Shown: piece by piece, positions 1 to 9,424 of the stretch
How positions within the stretch are numbered: the stretch's first letter is position 1
Layout of the letters: every line of letters begins with the position of its first letter
Assembly (NCBI GenBank): GCA_047602185.1
Contig: JASGHY010000001.1
Span: forward strand, 4,340,001 to 4,404,000
Origin: PMP191F sp047602185
GTDB taxonomy: Bacteria > Bacteroidota > Bacteroidia > Chitinophagales > Chitinophagaceae
DNA length: 64,000 nucleotides
Direction of reading: 5' to 3'
Made by a program: the position numbers and the translations under genes
The notes under the pieces: model-generated
What the model was told of the DNA's origin: nothing
The model's input: only the letters and a program-made list of their open reading frames with translations
Databases searched by the model: none

Positions 1-3000
1 AACTGACTGTTACTGATAATAGTGGCGCTTCTTCTTCTGCCACGGTTAAAGTAATAGTAAATCCGGCGCCTAATCAGTCACCTGTAGCCAACGCAGGTAG
101 TGATGTCACCATCACATTACCTACCAGCATAGCAACACTCAACGGTACTGCATCCAGTGATCCCGATGGAAGCATCTCTACTTATGCATGGGCCTACGTA
201 AGCGGACCTACTCAGTACACCATTACCAGCCCTTCGGCTTCTACTACTACTGTAACCGGACTGGCTGTAGGTACCTATACTTTCAAACTGACTGTTACCG
301 ATAATAGCGGCGCTTCATCATCGGCTACTGTAAAAGTAGTGGTGAACCCGGCGCCCAATCAATCGCCGGTTGCCAATGCTGGTAGCGATATTACCATTAC
401 ATTACCTGCCAGCACCGCAACGCTCAACGGTAGCGCATCAAACGATCCTGACGGAAGCATCGCCACCTATGCATGGAGCTATGTAAGCGGACCTACCCAG
501 TATACCATTACCAGTTCCTCAGCAGTATCTACTACTGTCACCGGATTGGCGGCTGGCACTTATACTTTCAAATTAACTGTTACCGACAATAGTGGCGCCT
601 CTTCTTCTGCCACTGTTAAAGTGATAGTAAATCCGGCACCTAACCAGGTACCGGTGGCCAATGCAGGCAATGATGTCACTATCACATTACCTACCAGCAC
701 CGCCACACTCAATGGCAGCGCGTCGAACGACCCAGATGGAAGCATTGTTTCTTATGCATGGTCATATCTAAGTGGACCCGCCCAATATACCATCACCAGT
801 CCTTCGGCTTCATCTACTACAGTAACAGATCTGGTACAAGGCACTTATGTATTTAAACTGACTGTAACAGATAACAATGGAGTCTCTGCATCAGCTACTG
901 TAAACGTAGTGGTAAATAATCCAGCTAACCAGTTACCGGTAGCCAATGCAGGCAGTGATGTCACAATCACCTTACCTATCAGCGCCGCCACACTCAATGG
1001 CAGCGCATCGAACGATCCTGACGGAAGCATTATTTCTTATACATGGTCATATGTAAGTGGACCTGCTCAATACACAATTACAAGTCCTTCTGCTTCATCC
1101 ACAACCATAACAGGATTAACAGCAGGGACTTATACTTTCAAGTTAACCGTTACCGATAACAGCGGTGCTTCTGCATCGGCTACTGTTAAGATAATAGTAA
1201 ACGCAGCACCTAACCAGGTACCGGTGGCCAGCGCTGGTAATGATGCAACCATTACCCTGCCGACCAACAGCGTAACACTAAACGGTTCCGGTTCTACTGA
1301 TTTCGATGGGCTCATTACTTCATATGTTTGGACATATGTAAGCGGACCTGCTCAATACACAATTACAAGTCCTTCTGCTGCGGCTACTACGGTAACCGGG
1401 CTCGTTGAGGGAACTTATACTTTCAAGTTAACAGTTACCGATAACAGCGGCGCTTCTGCATCAGCTACTGTTAAAGTAATAGTGAACGCAGCACCTAACC
1501 AGGTACCGGTGGCCAGCGTTGGTAATGATGTAACCATCACCCTGCCGACCAGCAGCGTAACACTAAATGGCAGCGCATCGAACGACCCTGACGGAAGCAT
1601 TACCTCTTATACATGGTCATATGTAAGTGGACCTGCTCAATACACAATTACAAGTCCTTCTACTGCGGCTACTACGGTAACCGGGCTCGTTGAAGGAACT
1701 TATACTTTCAAGTTAACAGTCACTGATAACAGCGGTGCTTCTGCATCGGCTACCGTTAAGGTAATAGTAAACGCAGCACCTAACCAGGTACCGGTGGCCA
1801 GCGCTGGTAATGATGCAACCATTACCCTGCCGACCAACAGCGTAACACTAAACGGTTCCGGTTCTACTGATTTCGATGGGCTCATTTCTTCATATATTTG
1901 GACATATGTAAGCGGACCTGCTCAATACACAATTACAAGTCCTTCTGCTGCGGCTACTACGGTAACCGGGCTCGTTGAGGGAACTTATACTTTCAAGTTA
2001 ACAGTTACCGATAACAGCGGTGCTTCTGCATCGGCTACTGTTAAGATAATAGTAAACGCAGCACCTAACCAGGTACCGGTGGCCAGCGCTGGTAATGATG
2101 TAACCATTACCCTGCCGACCAATAGCGCAACACTAAACGGTTCCGGTTCTACTGATTTCGACGGGCTCATTACTTCATATGTTTGGACATATGTAAGCGG
2201 ACCCGCTCAATACACAATTACAAGTCCTTCTGCTGCGGCTACTACGGTAACCGGGCTCGTTGAAGGAACTTATACTTTCAAATTAACAGTTACCGATAAC
2301 AGCGGTGCTTCTGCATCAGCTACTGTTAAAGTGATAGTGAACACAATACCCAACCAGGTACCTGTAGCCAACGCTGGTAATGATATAACCATTACCCTGC
2401 CGGCCAACAGCGTAACCCTGAATGGCTCTGGCTCTACCGACTTTGATGGGCTTATTGCTTCATATGTATGGACGTATGTAAGTGGTCCTGGCCAATACAC
2501 CATTGCGAATGCAAATACTGCATCAGCAACATTATCTAACCTGGTTGAAGGCAGCTATGTCTTCAAATTGACAGTAACTGATAACCAGGGAGCTTCTGGT
2601 ACTGCCAATATTACTATAACAGTATTGCCTGCACCCAATAAGGCTCCGATAGCAAACGCAGGCAACGATACAACTGTAAACCTGCCTAACCCGGTTATCC
2701 GCCTCAATGCAACAGCCTCTTATGATCCTGACGGACAGATCGTTTCCTATGGCTGGACAAGGATCAGTGGTCCCGGTGCATTAACCATTGTGAATTCAAC
2801 AACTGCTACGCCAACTGTAGTAGGTGTACAGGTGGGTACTTATGTGTTCGAACTCACTGTAACTGACGATAAAGGAGCTACGGCCAAAGACCAGGTTACT
2901 GTAACTGTACTGGCTCAACCAAACAGTAAACCGGTAGCAATAGCAGGAAAAGACACGACCATCGGTATACCTTCAACCAGCGCTATACTGAATGGAAGCA

Positions 3001-3473
3001 AATCGTACGATCCTGATGGTACCATTACTGCCTATAGCTGGAAACAGGTAAATGGTCCTGCGCCTGCCACTATCGCCAGTGCAGACAAGGCAGTATCTAC
3101 TGTAAGTAACCTGCAACCAGGCGTATACACATTCGAATTAACTGTAACAGATAACAATGGAGTTACTGCAAAAGACAGCGTAGAGGTTACATTGGTCAAC
3201 AACCTGCGTAATGAAGAACGCCTACTGGTGTATCCTAACCCGGTTACCAGCATTACTAACATGCGACTCCGCTGCCTGAGTGATACACTGGGCAATACCA
3301 AGGTTACCATATTTGACATGCATGGTAAACTGATACGTACATTCAGCACATACAAGTCACAATCCTATATGGATATTGCCATACCTGTTACGAGTCTTCT
3401 TTCTGGCATTTACTATATCGAAGTAAACATCGACAACAAGAAGAAGATGATTACCAAGTTTGTAAAACAATAA
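1..3473 (+). CDS. Giant PKD/REJ-repeat secreted protein with T9SS tail (5' end outside window)
   Basis: The frame is open from base 3 with no stop, so the start lies left of the window; the first internal ATG (339) falls in the middle of a repeat and is not the real start. The visible part holds the tail of one repeat and eleven full repeats of about 95 residues (285 bp). Each opens with a PVANAG-D-TITLP segment and closes with a TYTFKLTVTDN segment, the pattern of PKD/REJ-like immunoglobulin folds. The last 80 or so residues (YPNP, then IFDMHGKL, then a final KFVKQ) match the type A T9SS sorting domain, so the protein is probably exported by T9SS and anchored or released at the surface. An adhesin or matrix role is inferred. 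Repeats 5, 7 and 8 are almost identical in DNA. Confidence 0.9.
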   Translation, partial: LTVTDNSGASSSATVKVIVNPAPNQSPVANAGSDVTITLPTSIATLNGTASSDPDGSISTYAWAYVSGPTQYTITSPSASTTTVTGLAVGTYTFKLTVTDNSGASSSATVKVVVNPAPNQSPVANAGSDITITLPASTATLNGSASNDPDGSIATYAWSYVSGPTQYTITSSSAVSTTVTGLAAGTYTFKLTVTDNSGASSSATVKVIVNPAPNQVPVANAGNDVTITLPTSTATLNGSASNDPDGSIVSYAWSYLSGPAQYTITSPSASSTTVTDLVQGTYVFKLTVTDNNGVSASATVNVVVNNPANQLPVANAGSDVTITLPISAATLNGSASNDPDGSIISYTWSYVSGPAQYTITSPSASSTTITGLTAGTYTFKLTVTDNSGASASATVKIIVNAAPNQVPVASAGNDATITLPTNSVTLNGSGSTDFDGLITSYVWTYVSGPAQYTITSPSAAATTVTGLVEGTYTFKLTVTDNSGASASATVKVIVNAAPNQVPVASVGNDVTITLPTSSVTLNGSASNDPDGSITSYTWSYVSGPAQYTITSPSTAATTVTGLVEGTYTFKLTVTDNSGASASATVKVIVNAAPNQVPVASAGNDATITLPTNSVTLNGSGSTDFDGLISSYIWTYVSGPAQYTITSPSAAATTVTGLVEGTYTFKLTVTDNSGASASATVKIIVNAAPNQVPVASAGNDVTITLPTNSATLNGSGSTDFDGLITSYVWTYVSGPAQYTITSPSAAATTVTGLVEGTYTFKLTVTDNSGASASATVKVIVNTIPNQVPVANAGNDITITLPANSVTLNGSGSTDFDGLIASYVWTYVSGPGQYTIANANTASATLSNLVEGSYVFKLTVTDNQGASGTANITITVLPAPNKAPIANAGNDTTVNLPNPVIRLNATASYDPDGQIVSYGWTRISGPGALTIVNSTTATPTVVGVQVGTYVFELTVTDDKGATAKDQVTVTVLAQPNSKPVAIAGKDTTIGIPSTSAILNGSKSYDPDGTITAYSWKQVNGPAPATIASADKAVSTVSNLQPGVYTFELTVTDNNGVTAKDSVEVTLVNNLRNEERLLVYPNPVTSITNMRLRCLSDTLGNTKVTIFDMHGKLIRTFSTYKSQSYMDIAIPVTSLLSGIYYIEVNIDNKKKMITKFVKQ

Positions 3474-3498
3474 AGCTTAAACAGCTATCGCTGAAACT

Positions 3499-3529
3499 AA
3501 AAAGGGTGGAATTATATTCCACCCTTTTT
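3499..3529 (+). terminator. Rho-independent terminator after the PKD-repeat gene
   Basis: AAAAAGGGTGGAAT and ATTCCACCCTTTTT form a 14-bp stem around a TAT loop and end in a T run, about 25 bp after the stop codon. Confidence 0.85.
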
Positions 3530-3938
3530 CATTTACAAGTAATTAGATCTTTGTATAAACAATACAAACAAACCCTAAAAGGCAATACGCTGAAACCCTG
3601 TGTGGCAGCCTATTTCAGAAAAATGCAAACATCATAATTCAACATACCCCTATTCCTTAAACAGAAAAAATTAACCAACACTTATAATGAACACTGTTAA
3701 TAAAAATGGATCGAAAGATTCATGAGATTGGTATAGTAATTGCAACTTTTTTGTGACCCATTCAATCCTCCTCCCTGTACAAAACAGTATTTGGTTCGAT
3801 CATATTCGTTCAACCGGGAAGTTTTCTTAACCATTTAATCATTATCATTTATTCTTTTTTTATGTGTTAACCATTCAATGAATGGCAAATGGTATTTTAT
3901 TATATAACCTGTGAAAGTGCTTTAAAATTTATTTCCTT
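3530..3938. other. AT-rich leader between two giant secreted-protein genes
   Basis: About 400 bp without a credible reading frame. It is very AT-rich near its right end and presumably carries the promoter and leader of the esterase gene; I could not fix a -7/-33 pair with confidence. Confidence 0.4.
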
Positions 3939-6900
3939 ATGAGAAAACTACTGGTTGCCCTATGTGTGTGCATCAGCGCTGTTGTATCTCAGGCTCAGCA
4001 AATTGCGAAAGGACTAACTGCTTCAAATGGTGTGTTTATTGGTTTTTATGAGTACAAACCAACCAATTACAGCACCAACACCAAGTACCCGCTCATCATC
4101 TTCCTGCATGGTATCGGTGAACGTGGTAATGGCACTACCGATCTGCCCAGTGTTCTGAACAACGGAACACCCAGCAACATTAAGAATGGTAGCACCATGA
4201 CCTTCACCTGGAATGGTAAAACAGAAACCTTCCTGGTACTTACTCCACAGCTCAGCAATAATTACGGCTCATGGCCCAACTTCTACGTGGATGAAATGCT
4301 GAATTACGCAAAAAAGAATCTCAGCATCGACACCAACCGTGTCTTCCTCGCAGGCTTGAGTCTTGGAGGCGGGGGTGTATGGTCATACGCCGGTAGCACG
4401 CTGGACAATGCCAAAAAATTTGCAGCACTTGGTATCAGTTGTGGTACAGAGCAATATGTCAACTTCTGTAACATCGCTTCAGCCAACCTGCCTGTATGGG
4501 CTTTTCATGCCACCAACGACGGTACGGTAAGCGTAAATGCTACTTATAATAATGTCAATAAACTAAACGCATGTAACCCTGCAGTAAAACCTTACATGAC
4601 CATCTGGCCCGACGGTGACCACTGGATCTGGGGACGCGTGTTTGATGAAGGATACACCTGGAATAATCCCAGCATCTACGAATGGTTCCTTTCACAGAAC
4701 AGAACTCTGCCGGTAAACATACGTCCCACGGTAGACGCAGGTTCAGATCTGCGTACTACAGCCAGCGACGGAACTGCCACCCTCAGGGCTACTGCCTCTG
4801 ATAAGGATGGCAAAATTCTGCGTTATGTATGGCGTAAGATTGGTGGCCCTGGCTGGGGGACCATGCAGAATGCAGTTTCTACAGATGGCGTAGCCACTGT
4901 TTCACAAATGTGGACAGCAGGCACTTACGTATATGAAGTAAAAGCTATTGATGACCGTGCAGAATGGGCATTGGACACCATGTCTGTAGTAGTTACAGAT
5001 GGTGCTGCGGCCAACCAGGCCCCTACTGCCAATGCCGGTTCAAATACTACCATCACACTGCCTACCAATAGCGCTACCCTCAATGGCAGTGCATCAAAAG
5101 ACCCTGATGGCAGCATCGCATCTTACGCATGGTCTTATGTAAGTGGCCCTACCCAGTATACTATCGCCAGCCCTTCGGCAGCCACCACAACGGTTTCTAA
5201 CCTGGCGCAGGGTACTTACGTTTTCAAATTAACTGTAACAGATAATGCCGGGGCTACTGCTTCTGCTACCGTGAACGTAGTTGTAAATGCAGCGGCCAAC
5301 CAGGCTCCTACTGCCAACGCCGGTTCAAATACTACCATCACACTGCCAACCAATAGTGCTACACTTAATGGCAGCGCATCAAAAGATTCTGATGGCAGCA
5401 TCACATCTTATGCATGGTCTTATGTAAGCGGACCTACCCAGTATACTATTGTCAGCCCTGCAGCTTCCACTACTACAGTTTCTAACCTGGTACAGGGTAC
5501 CTATGTTTTCAAATTAATTGTAACAGACAATGCCGGGGCTACTGCTTCTGCTACTGTGAACATAGTTGTAAATGCAGCTAATCAGTCTCCTACTGCCAAT
5601 GCCGGCGTTAACGCAACTATTACACTGCCTACAAACAGTATCTCACTCAATGGTACTGCATCCAAAGACCCTGATGGAAGTATAGCTTCCTATGCATGGT
5701 CATGGGTAAGCGGGCCTACCCAATATACTATTGCCACCCCTTCAGCTTCCACCACTACGGTTTCCAACCTGGTACAAGGCACTTATGTGTTTAACCTGGT
5801 GGTAACAGACAATAATGGCGCTACAGCATCAGCCACTGTACAAATTACAGTGAATGCAGCCAGTGGCGACAATGCCAATGGCGGCACTGGTTCCCCTACC
5901 ATTAAAATAGATGCAGGTCCGGATATCATTCTGACACTGCCTGCAAACAGTACTACATTAAATGGCTCTGCATCTGATTCAAGAGGTCCCATCCAGGCTT
6001 ACAAATGGGTGAAGATCGCTGGACCTGATCAATATACAATTGCAAGCCCCACATCTGCAATAACAGCCATCACCAACCTCGTTGAAGGCACTTATTCCTT
6101 CCGTTTTGACGTATGGGACAATGCATGGTACCCACGTGGTGATACAGTGATCGTAACTGTAAAAGCAGCAACTACCACATCACCCGTTATCAGTGTAAAT
6201 GCAGGTGCAGATATTAATATCACCCTGCCTACCAATAGTACTACATTAACTGGTACAGCTTCTGATTCAAGAGGTCCTATCCAGGCTTACAAATGGGTGA
6301 AGATCGGCGGGCCTGATCAATATACATTGAGCAATGCCACTTCTGCTTCCACTACACTCAGTAACCTGGTAGCTGGTACTTACACCTTCCGTTTCGATAT
6401 CTGGGATTACGCATGGTACCCTAGAGGTGATACTGTTGTAGTAACCGTAAATCCTGGCGCTACTGCACCTGTAATTAAAGTAAATGCCGGACCGGATATT
6501 ACACTCACATTACCTACCAACAGCACTACGCTGAGCGGTACTGCTTCCGACTCAAGAGGCCCTATCCAGGCTTACAAATGGGTGAAGATCGGTGGGCCTG
6601 ATCAATACACATTGAGCAGTGAAACATCCGCTACTACTACTCTCAGCAATTTAGTAGCTGGTACTTATACCTTCCGCTTTGATATCTGGGATAATGCATG
6701 GTATCCACGCGGCGATACAATGGTGGTAACTGTTAATCCCATTGCTAATAGCGCTCCGGTAATTAAAGTAAATGCCGGACCGGATATTACACTCACATTA
6801 CCTACTAACAGCACTACGCTGAGCGGCACTGCTTCCGACACAAGAGGCCCTATCCAGGCCTACAAATGGGTGAAGATCGGTGGACCAGATCAGTACACAT

Positions 6901-8192
6901 TGAGCAGTGAAACATCCGCTACTACTACTCTCAGCAATTTAGTAGCTGGTACTTATACCTTCCGCTTTGATATCTGGGACAATGCATGGTATCCACGTGG
7001 CGATACAATGGTAGTAACTGTTAATCCTGCTGCTGCCAGTGGCCCTTCCATCAAAGTAAATGCTGGCCCTGATCTTTCAATTACACTGCCAACAAACAGT
7101 GTAACACTGAGCGGCACAGCTTCCGATTCAAGAGGTCCTATCCAGGCCTATAAATGGGTGAAGATCGGCGGACCTGATCAATACACAATAGGCAGTGAAA
7201 CTTCAGCTACTACTACACTGAGTAACTTAGTAGCAGGTACTTATACCTTCCGTTTTGATATCTGGGACAATGCATGGTATCCAAGAGGCGATACAATGGT
7301 AATAACTGTTAATCCGCCGGCTGCCAATACCACTGTTATCTCAGTATATGCAGGGGCCGATGTTGAACTTACCTTACCCACCAACAGCGTAACGCTGAAA
7401 GGCAGCGCTTACGATTCAAGAGGTCCTATCCAGGCTTACAAATGGGTGAAGATCGGTGGGCCAACACAGTACACCTTAAGCAGCGAAACTACTGCTGCTA
7501 CCACACTCAGCAACCTGGTGGCTGGTACTTACACCTTCCGCTTTGACATCTGGGACAATGCATGGTATCCACGTGGTGATACAATAGTGGTAACTGTAAA
7601 ACCTGCCACTGTCATTACTGTAAATGCAGGTGCTGATATCAACATCACATTACCAACAAACAGCACTACATTAAAAGGTACGGCATCCGATTCAAGAGGT
7701 CCTATCCAGGCCTACAAATGGGTGAAGATCGGCGGACCTGATCAATACACATTGAGCAATCCGACTGCAGCCACTACCACGCTCAGCAATCTCACAATTG
7801 GTACTTATACCTTCCGCTTCGATATCTGGGATTATGCATGGTATCCGAGAGGCGATACTGTTGTAGTAAACGTTATGGGTAATGTATCAGCTTCCGCTGT
7901 TACAAGAGCAGCAGTCGATGCACAGGCACAGGGAGATATTACAGAAAAACTATCTCTGTATCCCAATCCTGTGATTGATGAATTCAACCTGCAATACACC
8001 AGTGCAAGTGGAGGAAAAGGTGTCATCAACATCTTTGATGTTCATGGAAAATTATTACGTAGGGTTGCTGTTGAAAAAAATAGTATCTTGTTGAAACAAT
8101 ATATAAATGTTTCAGGCTTTGCATCCGGTACTTATTATGTAGAGCTCATCATAGATAACAAACGTACTACTGCCAAATTCATTAAGCAGTAA
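3939..8192 (+). CDS. Secreted esterase-like protein with PKD-like repeats and T9SS tail
   Basis: 1417 residues. Residues 1-20 are a signal peptide ending in SQAQ. Residues about 25-265 form an alpha/beta-hydrolase of the PHB-depolymerase/phospholipase-carboxylesterase kind: HGIGERG oxyanion region, nucleophile Ser141 in GLSLGG, and a likely Asp (ATNDGTV) and His (DGDHWIW). One divergent PKD-like domain follows, then three repeats of the SKDPDGSIASYAW class shared with the upstream neighbour, then seven repeats of a second class marked by SRGPIQAYKWVKI and WYPRGDT. The end (YPNP, IFDVHGKLL, KFIKQ) is a T9SS type A sorting domain. A polysaccharide or ester substrate at the cell surface is likely, but the substrate is unknown. 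Repeats 3 and 4 of the second class are nearly identical over 288 bp. Confidence 0.88.
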   Translation: MRKLLVALCVCISAVVSQAQQIAKGLTASNGVFIGFYEYKPTNYSTNTKYPLIIFLHGIGERGNGTTDLPSVLNNGTPSNIKNGSTMTFTWNGKTETFLVLTPQLSNNYGSWPNFYVDEMLNYAKKNLSIDTNRVFLAGLSLGGGGVWSYAGSTLDNAKKFAALGISCGTEQYVNFCNIASANLPVWAFHATNDGTVSVNATYNNVNKLNACNPAVKPYMTIWPDGDHWIWGRVFDEGYTWNNPSIYEWFLSQNRTLPVNIRPTVDAGSDLRTTASDGTATLRATASDKDGKILRYVWRKIGGPGWGTMQNAVSTDGVATVSQMWTAGTYVYEVKAIDDRAEWALDTMSVVVTDGAAANQAPTANAGSNTTITLPTNSATLNGSASKDPDGSIASYAWSYVSGPTQYTIASPSAATTTVSNLAQGTYVFKLTVTDNAGATASATVNVVVNAAANQAPTANAGSNTTITLPTNSATLNGSASKDSDGSITSYAWSYVSGPTQYTIVSPAASTTTVSNLVQGTYVFKLIVTDNAGATASATVNIVVNAANQSPTANAGVNATITLPTNSISLNGTASKDPDGSIASYAWSWVSGPTQYTIATPSASTTTVSNLVQGTYVFNLVVTDNNGATASATVQITVNAASGDNANGGTGSPTIKIDAGPDIILTLPANSTTLNGSASDSRGPIQAYKWVKIAGPDQYTIASPTSAITAITNLVEGTYSFRFDVWDNAWYPRGDTVIVTVKAATTTSPVISVNAGADINITLPTNSTTLTGTASDSRGPIQAYKWVKIGGPDQYTLSNATSASTTLSNLVAGTYTFRFDIWDYAWYPRGDTVVVTVNPGATAPVIKVNAGPDITLTLPTNSTTLSGTASDSRGPIQAYKWVKIGGPDQYTLSSETSATTTLSNLVAGTYTFRFDIWDNAWYPRGDTMVVTVNPIANSAPVIKVNAGPDITLTLPTNSTTLSGTASDTRGPIQAYKWVKIGGPDQYTLSSETSATTTLSNLVAGTYTFRFDIWDNAWYPRGDTMVVTVNPAAASGPSIKVNAGPDLSITLPTNSVTLSGTASDSRGPIQAYKWVKIGGPDQYTIGSETSATTTLSNLVAGTYTFRFDIWDNAWYPRGDTMVITVNPPAANTTVISVYAGADVELTLPTNSVTLKGSAYDSRGPIQAYKWVKIGGPTQYTLSSETTAATTLSNLVAGTYTFRFDIWDNAWYPRGDTIVVTVKPATVITVNAGADINITLPTNSTTLKGTASDSRGPIQAYKWVKIGGPDQYTLSNPTAATTTLSNLTIGTYTFRFDIWDYAWYPRGDTVVVNVMGNVSASAVTRAAVDAQAQGDITEKLSLYPNPVIDEFNLQYTSASGGKGVINIFDVHGKLLRRVAVEKNSILLKQYINVSGFASGTYYVELIIDNKRTTAKFIKQ

Positions 8193-8220
8193 CCTGATTC
8201 AATATTCTTTAAAAGATTGC

Positions 8221-8256
8221 GGAAGGCGTTCCAATAGGAACGCCTTTCAACTTTTT
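8221..8256 (+). terminator. Terminator after the esterase/PKD gene
   Basis: A 12-bp stem (AAGGCGTTCC with GGAACGCCTT at its core) around an AATA loop is followed by CTTTTT, 28 bp after the stop codon. Confidence 0.8.
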
Positions 8257-8268
8257 AGATAGTATATA

Positions 8269-8290
8269 AGATCCGGCCCGGGCCGGATCT
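8269..8290. terminator. 22-nt perfect palindrome between convergent genes
   Basis: AGATCCGGCCC is followed directly by its reverse complement GGGCCGGATCT and then TTCTTTTT. It sits between two convergent genes and could stop read-through from the left; the opposite side has no strong T run. Confidence 0.55.
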
Positions 8291-8307
8291 TTCTTTTTCA
8301 GGATTAT

Positions 8308-8853
8308 TTATTCTGGTATATTATACATACTGCACACTTCACTATAGGTCATTTTGCTATAGTCAGGTTTCATCAAACGGCCCGTAGCAAGCTGACCGGC
8401 AGGAATTACTACATACCTGACCATGTTTGAAGTAGAAGGTGTACCTGCCGGAATTATATCGCAGATGATCCTTATTTTACTAACAAACAATCCGTGCTGG
8501 AAATGGTACTGGCTATTTGCACTGCCCAGGTTATAATATGTACTCGGCAACAGCTTGGCAATGCCACCGCCGTCAGGATCGGCGAGAAACTTTGCATATA
8601 CAAGAACAGTACCGCTATCAATAATAGATTGCGTAACGGTTTGCGCAGTAATATCAAAATAGTAAGTAACCTTTCCTGATCCTGTTGAAGTAGTAGATGC
8701 CACCCAGGGATTAGTAGCAACCCAATTTGAATAAATTACATTGGCCGTACCTTTTGGCCCTTGTGGCCCGGTATCACCTTTCTTACAGGCATTACAAAAT
8801 ACGATGGCAGCTAATATTGCTATGCCACATACTGAAAGCATAATTCTTTTCAT
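8308..8853 (-). CDS. Small lipoprotein with a short collagen-like GPQGPKG motif
   Basis: 181 residues from the MKRIMLSV start; an ATG nine codons upstream only adds residues before an ordinary signal peptide. The hydrophobic segment ends at FCNAC, a loose lipobox, followed by KKGDTGPQGPKG. Bacteroidota have many small lipoproteins with this short collagen-like linker. The rest is a predicted beta-rich domain that I do not recognise. It probably sits in the outer membrane. It converges on the esterase gene. Confidence 0.75.
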   Translation of the reverse strand: MKRIMLSVCGIAILAAIVFCNACKKGDTGPQGPKGTANVIYSNWVATNPWVASTTSTGSGKVTYYFDITAQTVTQSIIDSGTVLVYAKFLADPDGGGIAKLLPSTYYNLGSANSQYHFQHGLFVSKIRIICDIIPAGTPSTSNMVRYVVIPAGQLATGRLMKPDYSKMTYSEVCSMYNIPE

Positions 8854-9003
8854 AATAGTTAAAATCGGTTTGCCGCCCAAGGTAGTTCCTCATACTGCAG
8901 CTGTCAATACCCTTAACTGGTAATTTTGGGCAAACTATCTGCATAGCACAGATTGCACAGAACTGCAAACACTTTTAACTTTCTGCTTTCTCATATAAAC
9001 GCA

Positions 9004-9030
9004 TAAAAAAAATCCGGCCGAAGCCGGATT
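9004..9030 (-). terminator. Terminator of the atpDC operon
   Basis: Read on the minus strand, AATCCGGC-TTCG-GCCGGATT has a classic TTCG loop and is followed by seven or more T. It lies about 35 bp beyond the atpC stop. Confidence 0.88.
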
Positions 9031-9063
9031 TATATTTTTACTTACCAGTAAACTAAGTGATCG

Positions 9064-9327
9064 TTATTTGGCATCTATAGCTACAGCACCTTCTACCAGC
9101 ACGGTAACCTTGTTATTAAGTACCTCTACAAAGCCACTCTTGATTTCATAAAAAGCAAGGTGATTGCTTTTATCTTTCAACACCTTCAAAGTACCTTCTT
9201 TCAATGCACTTACCAGCGGAGCGTGCTTATCCAGCACTTCAAACAAACCGGTAATACCGGGCAACTGTACCCCGTACACATCGCCGCTGAACAACTTGCG
9301 TTCTGGTGTTAATATTTCTAGATTCAT
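9064..9327 (-). CDS. atpC: ATP synthase F1 epsilon subunit, short form
   Basis: 87 residues starting MNLEILTPERKLFSG. Upstream in-frame ATG codons lie in intercistronic AT-rich repeats and were rejected. The sequence covers only the N-terminal beta-sandwich (VQLPGITGLFEVLDKHAPLVSAL), which links the F1 central stalk to the c-ring. The C-terminal two-helix hairpin of the E. coli-type subunit (about 139 residues), which inhibits ATP hydrolysis, is missing; as far as I know short forms are usual in this phylum. It is transcribed after atpD across a 95-bp gap that can fold into a hairpin. Confidence 0.92.
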   Translation of the reverse strand: MNLEILTPERKLFSGDVYGVQLPGITGLFEVLDKHAPLVSALKEGTLKVLKDKSNHLAFYEIKSGFVEVLNNKVTVLVEGAVAIDAK

Positions 9328-9424
9328 AATTTGAAAATTTGCGAATTTGAAAATCTGAAAATGACATTCCAAAATTTTATGTGCTAACCATTTTCAAATC
9401 AGCACACTTTCAAATTTTCAAATT
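9328..9424 (-). repeat. Intercistronic inverted repeat between atpD and atpC
   Basis: Two 36-nt arms (9328-9363 and 9389-9424) are imperfect inverted copies. The outer 14 nt (CAAATTTTCAAATT against AATTTGAAAATTTG) pair perfectly and the inner 8 nt (CATTTTCA) also pair, with a 25-nt loop. The outer arm reaches into the atpD stop codon. The motif resembles other low-complexity repeats in this window. Confidence 0.7.

Noticed and set aside
560..2503. Series of about 61-codon minus-strand frames at 285-bp intervals
   Set aside because: They are antisense shadows of the PKD repeats and keep the same period.
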